A model generated the notes under the pieces. The model saw nothing but the letters and a program-made list of their open reading frames with translations. It was not told the origin of the DNA and did not search any database. A stretch of 34,676 bases of DNA from Defluviitaleaceae bacterium (lineage in GTDB: Bacteria > Bacillota_I > Bacilli_A > MOL361 > Turicibacteraceae), in contig WRKJ01000089.1 in the NCBI GenBank assembly GCA_009778135.1, positions 1 to 34,676 on the forward strand, in the 5' to 3' direction. Positions 7,622 through 15,973 of the stretch are shown in pieces. Numbering within the stretch: position 1 is the first letter of the stretch; each line of letters begins with the position of its first letter. Made by a program: the position numbers and the translations under genes.

Positions 7622-9378
7622 ATTTCAATCCGCGCACCCATGAAGGGTGCGACGAAAAGACGCACGGACAAACGAGAGCTTTAAGTATTTCAATCCACGC
7701 ACCTATGTAAGGTGCGACCTATCAATTAATCTCAAATGATCACCGAAACGGGATTTCAATCCACGCACCTATGTAAGGTGCGACGACGAATTGATATTCA
7801 GAAGAGTTTAAAACGACGATTTCAATCCACGCACCTATGTAAGGTGCGACTACCGTCAATCAATGTACTACCGTAACCCTTGATATTTCAATCCACGCAC
7901 CCATGAAGGATGCGACCGGTGGTGGTAGCATTATCTTAAAAGAAATGCTTATTTCAATCCACGCACCCATGAAGGATGCGACGATTCCTAATACTTAGAA
8001 AGGAGGCGTAGTTCATGATTTCAATCCACGCACCCATGAAGGATGCGACAAATGATCGTCGTCACATCAAACATCAAGAATATAATTTCAATCCACGCAC
8101 CCATGAAGGATGCGACAGGTCTGGGTTAAAGATGATTAGGATAGAGCTTGATTTCAATCCACGCACCCATGAAGGATGCGACACTCATGCATTTTTCAAG
8201 TTTCAACACACGTTGATTTCAATCCACGCACCCATGAAGGATGCGACATGTAGGTTCTGTAATTCCAGATTCCCATTTTTATTTCAATCCACGCACCCAT
8301 GAAGGATGCGACTTTTGTTGTAAATATTGGTGTACCAAACGGAAAGGATTTCAATCCACGCACCCATGAAGGATGCGACCTTTACCCTTATAGGCGCTGT
8401 CAACTCCCATATAATTTCAATCCACGCACCCATGAAGGATGCGACGTTGGTCGCTCAGTGATTTGCTGAATGCCTTGCTTATTTCAATCCACGCACCCAT
8501 GAAGGATGCGACCATAGAACTGTCCGAAACAACACTAGAATTAAGTATTTCAATCCACGCACCCATGAAGGATGCGACGTTCAGTTTAAAAGCTTAGTGT
8601 TGCGGATCGAGAAATTTCAATCCACGCACCCATGAAGGATGCGACTGGCCAATTGTCACGCTCAGAAGATGAGATGGCGATTTCAATCCACGCACCCATG
8701 AAGGATGCGACTGTCACATGCAGGAGCAACAGAGCAATTTGTGTTATTTCAATCCACGCACCCATGAAGGATGCGACAGCGGGATCAACATGTTAAAAAC
8801 ATTGCTACCTCCATTTCAATCCACGCACCCATGAAGGATGCGACCGTCCTCACCTTCGTAGTCTAGTGTTGCCTCTTCGAATTTCAATCCACGCACCCAT
8901 GAAGGATGCGACAAACCCTTTCGGGTTCTTTAAGTTTTGATTATCTTATTTCAATCCACGCACCCATGAAGGATGCGACTAACTCTTCCATTTTCTACCT
9001 CCTTAGATTTTGAATTTCAATCCACGCACCCATGAAGGATGCGACCAACTGTGCGTGCTTTAGACCCACAATTTTAGGAGATTTCAATCCACGCACCCAT
9101 GAAGGATGCGACTGATCAGCGACTCGTTAGAGTTGTCTTGAATTTAATTTCAATCCACGCACCCATGAAGGATGCGACCCTTCTTTGCTTCTAGGGATGG
9201 TTTTTTATTTTCCATTTCAATCCACGCACCCATGAAGGATGCGACCATGAAAAACATTATAGAATCGACGGTCATAGAAGATTTCAATCCACGCACCCAT
9301 GAAGGATGCGACATTCGCCCTCTTTTTCTTTCATTTCTTGGACCAAATTTCAATCCACGCACCCATGAAGGATGCGAC
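7622..9378 (-). CRISPR. CRISPR array 2 (type I-C-like repeats) beside the Cmr operon
   Basis: 27 repeats of 32 bp and 26 spacers of 32-35 bp. The 23 leader-proximal copies (7885-9378) share one sequence, differing from array 1 at two positions. The three repeats at 7687, 7753 and 7819 have a different variant (ACCTATGTAAGG on the plus strand), and the terminal one (7622-7653) is a third form with CCGCGC. In RNA of the minus strand all variants keep the 7-bp stem: the variant at 7687-7850 swaps a C-G pair for U-A, and the main variant uses one G-U wobble. On the plus strand the main variant would have an A-C mismatch, so the minus strand is the transcribed one. The leader lies at the right end, next to cmr6. 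Confidence 0.97.
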
Positions 9379-9574
9379 TGCGATTTTAAGCGCTTACTCA
9401 TCTATTTCAAGCATAAGAACACATAAATTCAACTGCTTATTATTCATTTTACCACAATATTTTAAATTTTTCACGATAAACCACCTATTTTTTTAGTGCG
9501 AATCCCTCAGAGTTTTCATGTGAGCCACCCATTCGCACCAAAAAATGCTCATTCGTTTATTTGAAAAATTAAGC
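9379..9574 (-). promoter_or_regulatory. Leader of CRISPR array 2 with promoter and conserved hairpin
   Basis: A homologue of leader 1. The promoter is -35 GTGAAA (9469-9474), 17 bp, -10 TAAAAT (9446-9451). The hairpin arms lie at about 9492-9503 and 9531-9542, with an 8-bp perfect core GTGCGAAT/ATTCGCAC; the pair outside this core is G-U when read as minus-strand RNA but A-C on the plus strand. The loop contains the same core as leader 1 (CAGAGTTTTCATGTGAGCC on the plus strand). The stretch adjoining the first repeat (TGCGATTTTA) is also identical in both leaders. Confidence 0.85.
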
Positions 9575-10642
9575 CTATTTTCCCAATCCATATCCTAATG
9601 CTGTTTTGGCGCCAATGCCACAAAAACTAAAGGCTTCTTTTAAACCATCTTCAATTTTTTCTCGACATTCACTCCAAATTTTAGCATCTCTACACGCTAC
9701 ATACACGTCAAAACATGCACCTGTTACAACTGGAAATGTAATAATATTCGTATCTTGATCATCAGTAGGCGCCATCTGACCGTTACTGTTGTAGTAATCC
9801 TTATAATGCGGTGTCATCACATCAAAACTAATTTCAAATTTACTGCCCTTGGGAAAAGTATCAAAGAAAATAAGTTGTGACTGACTTGGTTTTTTATCGT
9901 CTTCGCTTCCAAATAGTCGATTTCGTTCATCTTTGTTTAACCTATGAGTGACACCTTCTAATCCTTCAATTTGCTCGAAATAACTTCTCAACATTCCCTT
10001 TATCGCAGTCGCCGGTAAGTAAGGCACCCCATACAGTGGATGAAGCGTCATAAGCAATAACGAATCATAAGGTGATTCGCCACCCATCCCAATGATAAGC
10101 TTATCAAGAAGTTTAAACTGATGGTAAGCCGGATTCTCACCTATGTCACAAGCTTTAGCTAGATCGGTGGTTCGTTTTGCTAATTGAAAACTTGAAGTAG
10201 ATTTTTCGTTTATTTCACAAGGCTTCGGACGGGGTAATTTTTCTTTCATAACAGGATCTTTAATCTCACTTAAGGACGGTTGTTTAGCAGCTTTAAGAAA
10301 GCTTTCTGGCTTAAGTAATTTAGAATTTCTTTCATGATAAAATTGAAGTGAATACTTATGATGGAGCAAATATAAATTATCAACTTCTAATTTTTCAGCT
10401 TTGAAAAAAAACTTTCCCATACTTTTAGGTAAATTGATTTCAAATTTTGAATCAGATGATTTCTCATTTTCAATCTCTTGAGATTGTTGTGTAGCCTTCG
10501 CTTCTTGCATCACTCTTCTTTCTTCCCTCCGTTTCTCGTTTGTCGGTTTACCTAAGCTTTGTGATGATGTATTTTTATATGGGTTCTCTAATTGTTTTTT
10601 CAATCCACTGACCTTTCGTTCTAACTCACTCGGATCCATCAT
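9575..10642 (-). CDS. cmr6: Cmr6 RAMP subunit of the type III-B effector complex
   Basis: 355 residues. Cmr6 sits at the 3' end of the crRNA in the Cmr complex. The RAMP core runs from about residue 165 (GENPAYHQFKLLDKLIIGMG, then LPATAIKGMLRSYFEQ) to the C-terminal glycine-rich loop GIGAKTALGYGLGK. The first 160 residues are longer than I expect for the family and are rich in Lys, Glu, Gln and Ser (KRREERRVMQEAK), probably disordered or coiled. The gene overlaps cmr5 by 17 bases. Two adjacent ATG codons exist at 10642 and 10639 with AAGGA just upstream; the first is used here. It is the last gene of the cmr operon, followed by leader 2. Confidence 0.93.
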   Translation of the reverse strand: MMDPSELERKVSGLKKQLENPYKNTSSQSLGKPTNEKRREERRVMQEAKATQQSQEIENEKSSDSKFEINLPKSMGKFFFKAEKLEVDNLYLLHHKYSLQFYHERNSKLLKPESFLKAAKQPSLSEIKDPVMKEKLPRPKPCEINEKSTSSFQLAKRTTDLAKACDIGENPAYHQFKLLDKLIIGMGGESPYDSLLLMTLHPLYGVPYLPATAIKGMLRSYFEQIEGLEGVTHRLNKDERNRLFGSEDDKKPSQSQLIFFDTFPKGSKFEISFDVMTPHYKDYYNSNGQMAPTDDQDTNIITFPVVTGACFDVYVACRDAKIWSECREKIEDGLKEAFSFCGIGAKTALGYGLGK

Positions 10643-11252
10643 CCTTACTCAACATCCCTTCCGCAAAGCGTTTAATCCATTGGGTGTAAACCATTACTTC
10701 TTTTGTGACCATGCGATACTTATCTCGAGGCAATTGAACGATAGCTTCTAATAGATCGCTTGGATCACTTTCTTTGCCATTTAATTCATTTTTACTAATT
10801 GATATTCTACTGACAGGCTGATCACTTTCATCAAGTATCAGCCAATCTTTCAAAATTTCATAAAATAAATTATGCTGATTTTCACCTTTTTTTTCGACAT
10901 CATCCTCTTTTTTAACCTTTAAAAAGGCAATCGTTGCAGATAGACCGTTATTATGAACCATAGTTGGAAAGCTTCTTGCCAAGCTTCGAAAATCTTTTTG
11001 AATGTTTGGATAATTTTCTAATACATATTTAACTTTATCATATGCAGCCTCTGTTCGTTTATCATTAACCTCAGCAACTCTCCTCTTTTTGGTATTTTCA
11101 TTTTTACTGGTATCTTCTTTAGTATCGATAGGCGATCCAGTAACCGTTAGTCTTTCTGGAGCGATTTGACTTTTATTTGATGATTCTTTCGGTTTCTTAC
11201 TATAGGGATAGCTTGTCTTCTGATGTCCCTTTTTTTTATTTGTTTTTGCCAT
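10626..11252 (-). CDS. cmr5: Cmr5 small subunit of the type III-B effector complex
   Basis: 208 residues. The helical Cmr5 core occupies residues of about 63-208 (KRTEAAYDKVKYVLENY, then LARSFPTMVHNNGLSATIAFL, and the C-terminal MVYTQWIKRFAEG). Cmr5 (Cas11-like) lines the inner filament and contacts the target RNA. The first 60 residues are a lysine-rich, low-complexity extension (MAKTNKKKGHQKTSYPYSKK) not expected in the family, perhaps a nucleic-acid-binding tail. It overlaps cmr4 by 17 bases and cmr6 by 17 bases. Confidence 0.9.
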   Translation of the reverse strand: MAKTNKKKGHQKTSYPYSKKPKESSNKSQIAPERLTVTGSPIDTKEDTSKNENTKKRRVAEVNDKRTEAAYDKVKYVLENYPNIQKDFRSLARSFPTMVHNNGLSATIAFLKVKKEDDVEKKGENQHNLFYEILKDWLILDESDQPVSRISISKNELNGKESDPSDLLEAIVQLPRDKYRMVTKEVMVYTQWIKRFAEGMLSKDDGSE

Positions 11253-12258
11253 TTTTCACTGCCTCCTTCTCCCAACGAATTTTAAACAACCCTTTCCCAT
11301 GAGTTGTATTGCCACCAATTTGCAATAGCCTCTCGTGTAGCAGACAGCTCATCTCGCTTTCAATATCAATCACTTTCATTTTTCCTTCTTTAACTCGCTC
11401 ATCAGTCAGAAATAATAAACTGTACAAGATACTTTCAGGTGGTAAGTATTCCTCTGTAAAAAGTGCGCCTTTTTCTTTATCTACAACCCCCGTATCAGAG
11501 TTAATTCTAATTCGTGTATTAACCTCCGTCGAATGTTTCACAAAATATTCAAAATCGGCATCTGGTATCATAATTACACGCTTTTTAAACTCTGAACATT
11601 CAATCAAAGATTTACTCGAATCATTAGGAAAAGGTTTAGGGAAATACGATGCGACAGCTTCAACCCATTTATTAAATCCCTCACACTGATCAGGCATAAA
11701 ATCAAATTCTTCAAGAACAACAATGTCTTTATCACTATGTAATTTTAAAATAGAAGTAAGAGTTTGGCACGAGCGATTTTCATCACTGAAATCAAAGCCA
11801 TTCAATGCACCTGCTAACGTATTAAATCCTAGTAGTTGACAGTCTTGTTGAAAACGTCGCATTACCATCGGACACGTAACCCATGCGAACACCCCTTTTG
11901 CTGATTTGACTGGGAAAAATAAAATACGCGCATCGGAAATCGCAACTGCTGAAGCTTGCTCACCTGTATCTGAACTACCAAGTAGTCGCTTTGTTCGTGG
12001 ATATTTTTCTAAATCCTTTTCGCTTTCCCCTTCTTCACCTATAGTCACTGTGCTTGACTCTTGTGAAGAACGTTGCTTATCTTCTTCTTTCGTCATCGTT
12101 TGACGAATGCTTCCTTTCAAACTTGATGCTTCAATCTTTGGAAAGCCTGTATGTTTTTCTCGTTGAATCGGTAAATCAATATAACTTAACGTATCTCCCG
12201 TCCCTACGTGTGATGAGGTTAAACCATATAACATCATTAATCGTTTTTCTTCAAACAT
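11236..12258 (-). CDS. cmr4: Cmr4 RAMP backbone subunit with target-RNA cleavage site
   Basis: 340 residues from the ATG at 12258, chosen because the encoded start MFEEKRLMMLYGLTSSHVGT fits the family and a purine-rich site precedes it. The sequence HVGTGD, then IDLPIQREKHTGFPKIEASS, then LKGSIR is the classic Cmr4 N-terminus; D28 in IDLPIQRE corresponds to the aspartate that cuts target RNA at 6-nt intervals. The C-terminal glycine-rich loop is GGNTTHGKGLF. Target RNA slicing therefore looks intact. It overlaps cmr3 by eight bases. Confidence 0.94.
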   Translation of the reverse strand: MFEEKRLMMLYGLTSSHVGTGDTLSYIDLPIQREKHTGFPKIEASSLKGSIRQTMTKEEDKQRSSQESSTVTIGEEGESEKDLEKYPRTKRLLGSSDTGEQASAVAISDARILFFPVKSAKGVFAWVTCPMVMRRFQQDCQLLGFNTLAGALNGFDFSDENRSCQTLTSILKLHSDKDIVVLEEFDFMPDQCEGFNKWVEAVASYFPKPFPNDSSKSLIECSEFKKRVIMIPDADFEYFVKHSTEVNTRIRINSDTGVVDKEKGALFTEEYLPPESILYSLLFLTDERVKEGKMKVIDIESEMSCLLHERLLQIGGNTTHGKGLFKIRWEKEAVKNGKNK

Positions 12259-13579
12259 TCTTTTCCAACTCCTCAATTATTTTCTTATCAACAGCACCAA
12301 CTAATGCATAGCCCAGGCCACGATCACAATAAATCAAGCGGTCAAAGACTTGCTTTGGTCGATTAAACTGATAAGCCTCTTGCTTCTTTTTAGAATCAGT
12401 TCCTTTATAAGATCCCTCACGATAATCACTTAAACATCGTCTATGAAATAGCTTCTTTGCTTTTTCAAAATCCCCTTCTCGATAGTTGAGAATTTCAAAA
12501 TAGTAAACACTGCCTGCTGGAATGGCATAACGTAACGCTTTAGGTTCTTTCCCATGCGGATCAAAACCACCGATTAATTCTGGTTTTCCAACGGCTGCTG
12601 CGATTAGCTTGAGTTCCAATTTTTTCTCTACTACTCTGTCTTGCTTCTTTTTTCGATAAGAAAACTTCCCTGTCAAAGTTTTTTGATTATCAATCCAAGA
12701 TGGATACCAACCATGCTCAAAAATAGCAGGTGTAGCAAAGTAGAGCTTAAAAAACTTAGATTCATCATTTGGTGCTAGAGATTCCAGAAATTCTGGTTGA
12801 TCTAATTTTTCAACTTGTACCATTTTCCCTTCACCACCCAGTTTCACATGAGCTTGATCAATCGCAAGTTTTTCTTCACCTTTGTATTTAGAACTGGCTT
12901 CGACAATCAACTGCAATCCTTCCTTTGGTCGAACCATTTCAATTTGATAAAGTTGGCCCTTTTTGGTCTGACCTGTTTCAATATCAGTCCCAATTCCTAT
13001 TTTTCGTTCTTTCGACAGGTAATCCTTCAAATCAAAAAGTTTGCTACCATCAGTATCAACAGCATGTTTTGATTCCTTTTCCTGCTTAAATTCAAGGTGT
13101 CTATTACCATTTAAATACTTCTCTAGTGAAGTTTGATTCATATACCAATCAGCACTTGATTTTGTCTTTTTAAATTCAGTTTCTGGGAATAAACAGACAG
13201 GTAGCGCTTCGTGCATATTCGATTCGGGTCGTGGAGTAAGTTTCATTGTTTCAAGGATAAAAGTTGTTGCTTTATTGCCATTAGTATCTTCAGTATCAGA
13301 CTTACAACCTGAAGTATTTCTCACATCCTTCTGATCAAATACGATTGTATCTAACGGTTGTGGAAAACAAATGTCTAATTTTTCCCTGTCATTTAAAGCA
13401 ACACCATTAAAACCAATCCGCAGTCGTTTTCTTTGCTCGGCATCTTGAGCCAACATTTGAAACGCACCACCGTATGTATTTGGATAAGGTGGAAATTGGC
13501 ATGGAAAAAGTTGTGACCCTTCAAAAGGAACGCTAGAACGGAAGAAAAGCTGATCCACCGCTTTTACTTGATAAAACAT
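12251..13579 (-). CDS. cmr3: Cmr3 subunit (Cas5-like) of the type III-B effector complex
   Basis: 442 residues. The start MFYQVKAVDQLFFRSSVPFE, then FPPYPNTYGGAFQML, is typical of Cmr3, the Cas5-like protein that with Cas10 holds the 5' handle of the crRNA. A second family block (ATPAIFEHGWYPSWID) and the C-terminal RGLGYALVG loop are present. It overlaps the cmr2 stop by one base (TAATG). Nothing unusual is seen apart from a large, charged central region (about 130-240) rich in Lys and Glu. Confidence 0.92.
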   Translation of the reverse strand: MFYQVKAVDQLFFRSSVPFEGSQLFPCQFPPYPNTYGGAFQMLAQDAEQRKRLRIGFNGVALNDREKLDICFPQPLDTIVFDQKDVRNTSGCKSDTEDTNGNKATTFILETMKLTPRPESNMHEALPVCLFPETEFKKTKSSADWYMNQTSLEKYLNGNRHLEFKQEKESKHAVDTDGSKLFDLKDYLSKERKIGIGTDIETGQTKKGQLYQIEMVRPKEGLQLIVEASSKYKGEEKLAIDQAHVKLGGEGKMVQVEKLDQPEFLESLAPNDESKFFKLYFATPAIFEHGWYPSWIDNQKTLTGKFSYRKKKQDRVVEKKLELKLIAAAVGKPELIGGFDPHGKEPKALRYAIPAGSVYYFEILNYREGDFEKAKKLFHRRCLSDYREGSYKGTDSKKKQEAYQFNRPKQVFDRLIYCDRGLGYALVGAVDKKIIEELEKNV

Positions 13580-15372
13580 TAACTGTCACCTCCTTGATGA
13601 ATAATGGCATTGCTCGCCAGAAATCTAACCATATCCAATGTATTAAGAAAGTTATCAACACTTTCCGACTTGTGGTAAAAAATTTCTATTCGCTCCAACA
13701 CCTTACCTTTTAACTCATCACTCTTAAACGATTGTCGCCCCAGACCAGCCTTAATCAACACTTTAATCATCTCCCAACTGGCATCTTCTGGCAGTTGCTC
13801 AACTAATCCAATCATCGTTGTTAAAAAAGATTTTGAATAAGCCTCTTCTTCTAAATCCGCAAGCATTTTTCTAAAATCATCCAATGCCTTGTACTGCTTT
13901 GTATGATCAAAGCCATAACGAATCTCTCGATATTCCCCTGCCCGCTTCATTAGTTTAATCGCAAAAGCATTTTTCCCTGGATATTTTTTGGCATAACCTT
14001 CTGCCTGATCCAACTGATACATCACATCTTTTAATGGTTCCATTAAATGAGCCACGACAATTCCAGCTGAAAACGTGATCTCAGGTTGCCCATCTATTTT
14101 CACTTGCTTTCTAAAAGTACAATGCAGTTTTTCTAAAATTGACCAAATCTCCTCTAAAGGTAATGCCGCTAAAATATCTTCACCACCTGCATAAATACAA
14201 ATGCCACCGACATTTTTAATCAGCTCACTCGCTTCAATGGCAAATTTACAAATTTTGCTACTTAAATCTTCGTGTTCATCTTGTTTAGCAAATTTACGGT
14301 ATACCTCTCCCATGGAATCTCCATCGAATTTCAGCATGGCGTAATAAGATTTTAATTTTAGGTTAGGAATATCTGCTTTTATTTGTTTGATAATACTTTT
14401 AGCTTCTTTAATTGCAGCTGTATTTGTTACTTGTGGCGAAGAAACGAGCTGTGGATAATGGTCAAAAATAGCATCAATGATACTCGTAATCTTACCCGCT
14501 CTATGTACTTCCTTTTCATCAACACAGCCATCAACATAATCTTCATACCAACTTGGATTCTCGGGATAATCACAAGCCAATCGCTTCCTAAATACCATAT
14601 CCCGATGAGAGTAAAGAAAATGCTCAGTTTTTTCATAAAACCTTTTAACAAAAGCAATCGCCGATAATGTTTCATCATCTTGAACGAGATAGTCAAATTT
14701 CGCAATATCAGGCAGTTGATAGGTGCTACCTTCATCCAGAAAAGCTTTCTTTTCTTTGTAAAACAAGGCATTATACTCAAGATGTAACCCACATTTTCTT
14801 CCTCCTGATTCAAACGTTTGTTTGAAAGGACGAAGATTTTTAATCGACATCAAATTTTTATTAAGCTGTTGATAAACCTCACCATACTCTCGTATCTTGC
14901 CATCTTTTTCAAAAGGTTCAAATGTCCAATAAACTTCTAAAAAAGACTCAATTTGCTGTGTTGCCCACGGTTGTGACCACGCCTTCCCGCCTTTTTCAAG
15001 AGCAAGGACATTTTCTTTAGGTTGTTCTGAACACCCTTCTAAAATCTCTAAACAAAGTGACTTAAATTTTTCCCTAACTTTTTTCTCTATATCTTTTGCA
15101 TCAGCCACTATATCCCGCTTCTCACCATTGGTACAATCTTCTTCAACACTTATCACCAAACGATTAGGGTAACTCCTTACTGTTGTTTGATCCATATCAA
15201 GTAGATGGGGGAAAACAAGCTCAAAGCCCTTTAGGCCTTTGACACACTCCATCGCATACGCCGTCAAGTCAGACAAAATTGAACTCCCCGCATATAAATC
15301 CCGCATTTTTCGACCATTGTTAACGAAAGACTTAACTGGTCCAATGGTGAATGTAAACAAAGCCTTACTCAT
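13579..15372 (-). CDS. cmr2: Cmr2/Cas10 large subunit, no HD domain, GGED palm motif
   Basis: 597 residues from the ATG at 15372, which has AGGAGGT eight bases upstream; an upstream in-frame extension inside the DUF1016 gene is rejected. The N-terminus FTFTIGPVKSFVNNGRKMRD is the usual palm-1 start, so the HD DNase domain is absent. The palm-2 catalytic region shows FDGDSMG (349-355) and YAGGEDILA, with GGED at 396-399 in place of the usual GGDD. Cas10 normally makes cyclic oligoadenylate on target binding, which activates CARF effectors; no CARF gene is visible here. An acidic pair is kept, so cyclase activity is possible but uncertain. It overlaps the DUF1016 gene by eight bases. Confidence 0.92.
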   Translation of the reverse strand: MSKALFTFTIGPVKSFVNNGRKMRDLYAGSSILSDLTAYAMECVKGLKGFELVFPHLLDMDQTTVRSYPNRLVISVEEDCTNGEKRDIVADAKDIEKKVREKFKSLCLEILEGCSEQPKENVLALEKGGKAWSQPWATQQIESFLEVYWTFEPFEKDGKIREYGEVYQQLNKNLMSIKNLRPFKQTFESGGRKCGLHLEYNALFYKEKKAFLDEGSTYQLPDIAKFDYLVQDDETLSAIAFVKRFYEKTEHFLYSHRDMVFRKRLACDYPENPSWYEDYVDGCVDEKEVHRAGKITSIIDAIFDHYPQLVSSPQVTNTAAIKEAKSIIKQIKADIPNLKLKSYYAMLKFDGDSMGEVYRKFAKQDEHEDLSSKICKFAIEASELIKNVGGICIYAGGEDILAALPLEEIWSILEKLHCTFRKQVKIDGQPEITFSAGIVVAHLMEPLKDVMYQLDQAEGYAKKYPGKNAFAIKLMKRAGEYREIRYGFDHTKQYKALDDFRKMLADLEEEAYSKSFLTTMIGLVEQLPEDASWEMIKVLIKAGLGRQSFKSDELKGKVLERIEIFYHKSESVDNFLNTLDMVRFLASNAIIHQGGDS

Positions 15373-15973
15373 CACTAGCCACCTCCTTGCTGTTTTTTTC
15401 CAGCTGTTCAAATAGCAAACTTCGCAACTCAGCAACATTTGGCAAATACAACTGATATTTTGCTACAAATAAGTTAGAATCCATGTCATAGGTTGCATAT
15501 TGAACCATGACATCATCTTTATCAGCACCTAAAACAATGCCAATAGGTGGATTGTCCCCTTCATTGGTTTTATCTATAGCAAAGTAACCAAGATACAAAT
15601 TCATTTGCCCAATGTCTTCATGTCTAACCGCACCGATTTTCAACTCAATAATCACATAGCGTTTAAGCACCACATGGTAAAAGACCAAATCAGCAAAATA
15701 ATCACGGTTATCAATGGTCATCCGATACTGCCGACCCATAAAAGCAAAGCCACGACCAAGTTCAAGTAAAAATTCTTCCAAATGTTTAATCAATTGGGCT
15801 TCTAACGTTTTTTCAGAATAGTTTTTCTTAGTCCAATGCGTCTCAACCAGTTGCTTATTCACCGCCATTGCAACTTTACTTCGGCCTTCTTTTGTAATGT
15901 CAGAAATTCTTTGCACAAGCGCTAAGTAGCCAGCTTCACGATCTGGAATAGATAGCTCATTTTCTACTTTCAT
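15365..15973 (-). CDS. Shortened DUF1016/YhcG-type PD-(D/E)XK nuclease inside the cmr operon
   Basis: 202 residues from the ATG at 15973, supported by GGGAGG seven bases upstream. Residues 53-180 match the C-terminal nuclease domain of DUF1016 proteins: EFLLELGRGFAFMGRQY, a metal aspartate in DYFADLVFYH (D95), E-x-K in YVIIELKIG (E110, K112) and Q123. The first 47 residues (YLALVQRISDITKEGRSKVA) resemble the start of the DUF1016 N-terminal domain, which normally runs on for roughly 150 more residues before the nuclease. That middle portion is missing here, with no frameshift. The active site looks intact, and the gene overlaps both cmr1 and cmr2, so it is translated with the complex. A role as a Cmr accessory nuclease is inference. 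Confidence 0.85.
   Translation of the reverse strand: MKVENELSIPDREAGYLALVQRISDITKEGRSKVAMAVNKQLVETHWTKKNYSEKTLEAQLIKHLEEFLLELGRGFAFMGRQYRMTIDNRDYFADLVFYHVVLKRYVIIELKIGAVRHEDIGQMNLYLGYFAIDKTNEGDNPPIGIVLGADKDDVMVQYATYDMDSNLFVAKYQLYLPNVAELRSLLFEQLEKNSKEVASDE

Noticed and set aside
8913-8947. Spacer with an AACCC/GGGTT hairpin that looks like a terminator
   Set aside because: It is a captured spacer, probably from a target terminator; there is no evidence that it stops array transcription.
8015-9496. ORFs on both strands within array 2 (HPSWVRGLK, NPRTHEGCD repeats)
   Set aside because: Same artefact: the repeat period equals the peptide period.
15373-15438. N-terminal extension of Cmr2 by 22 residues
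   Set aside because: No ribosome site; the ATG at 15372 has AGGAGGT and gives the conserved Cmr2 start.
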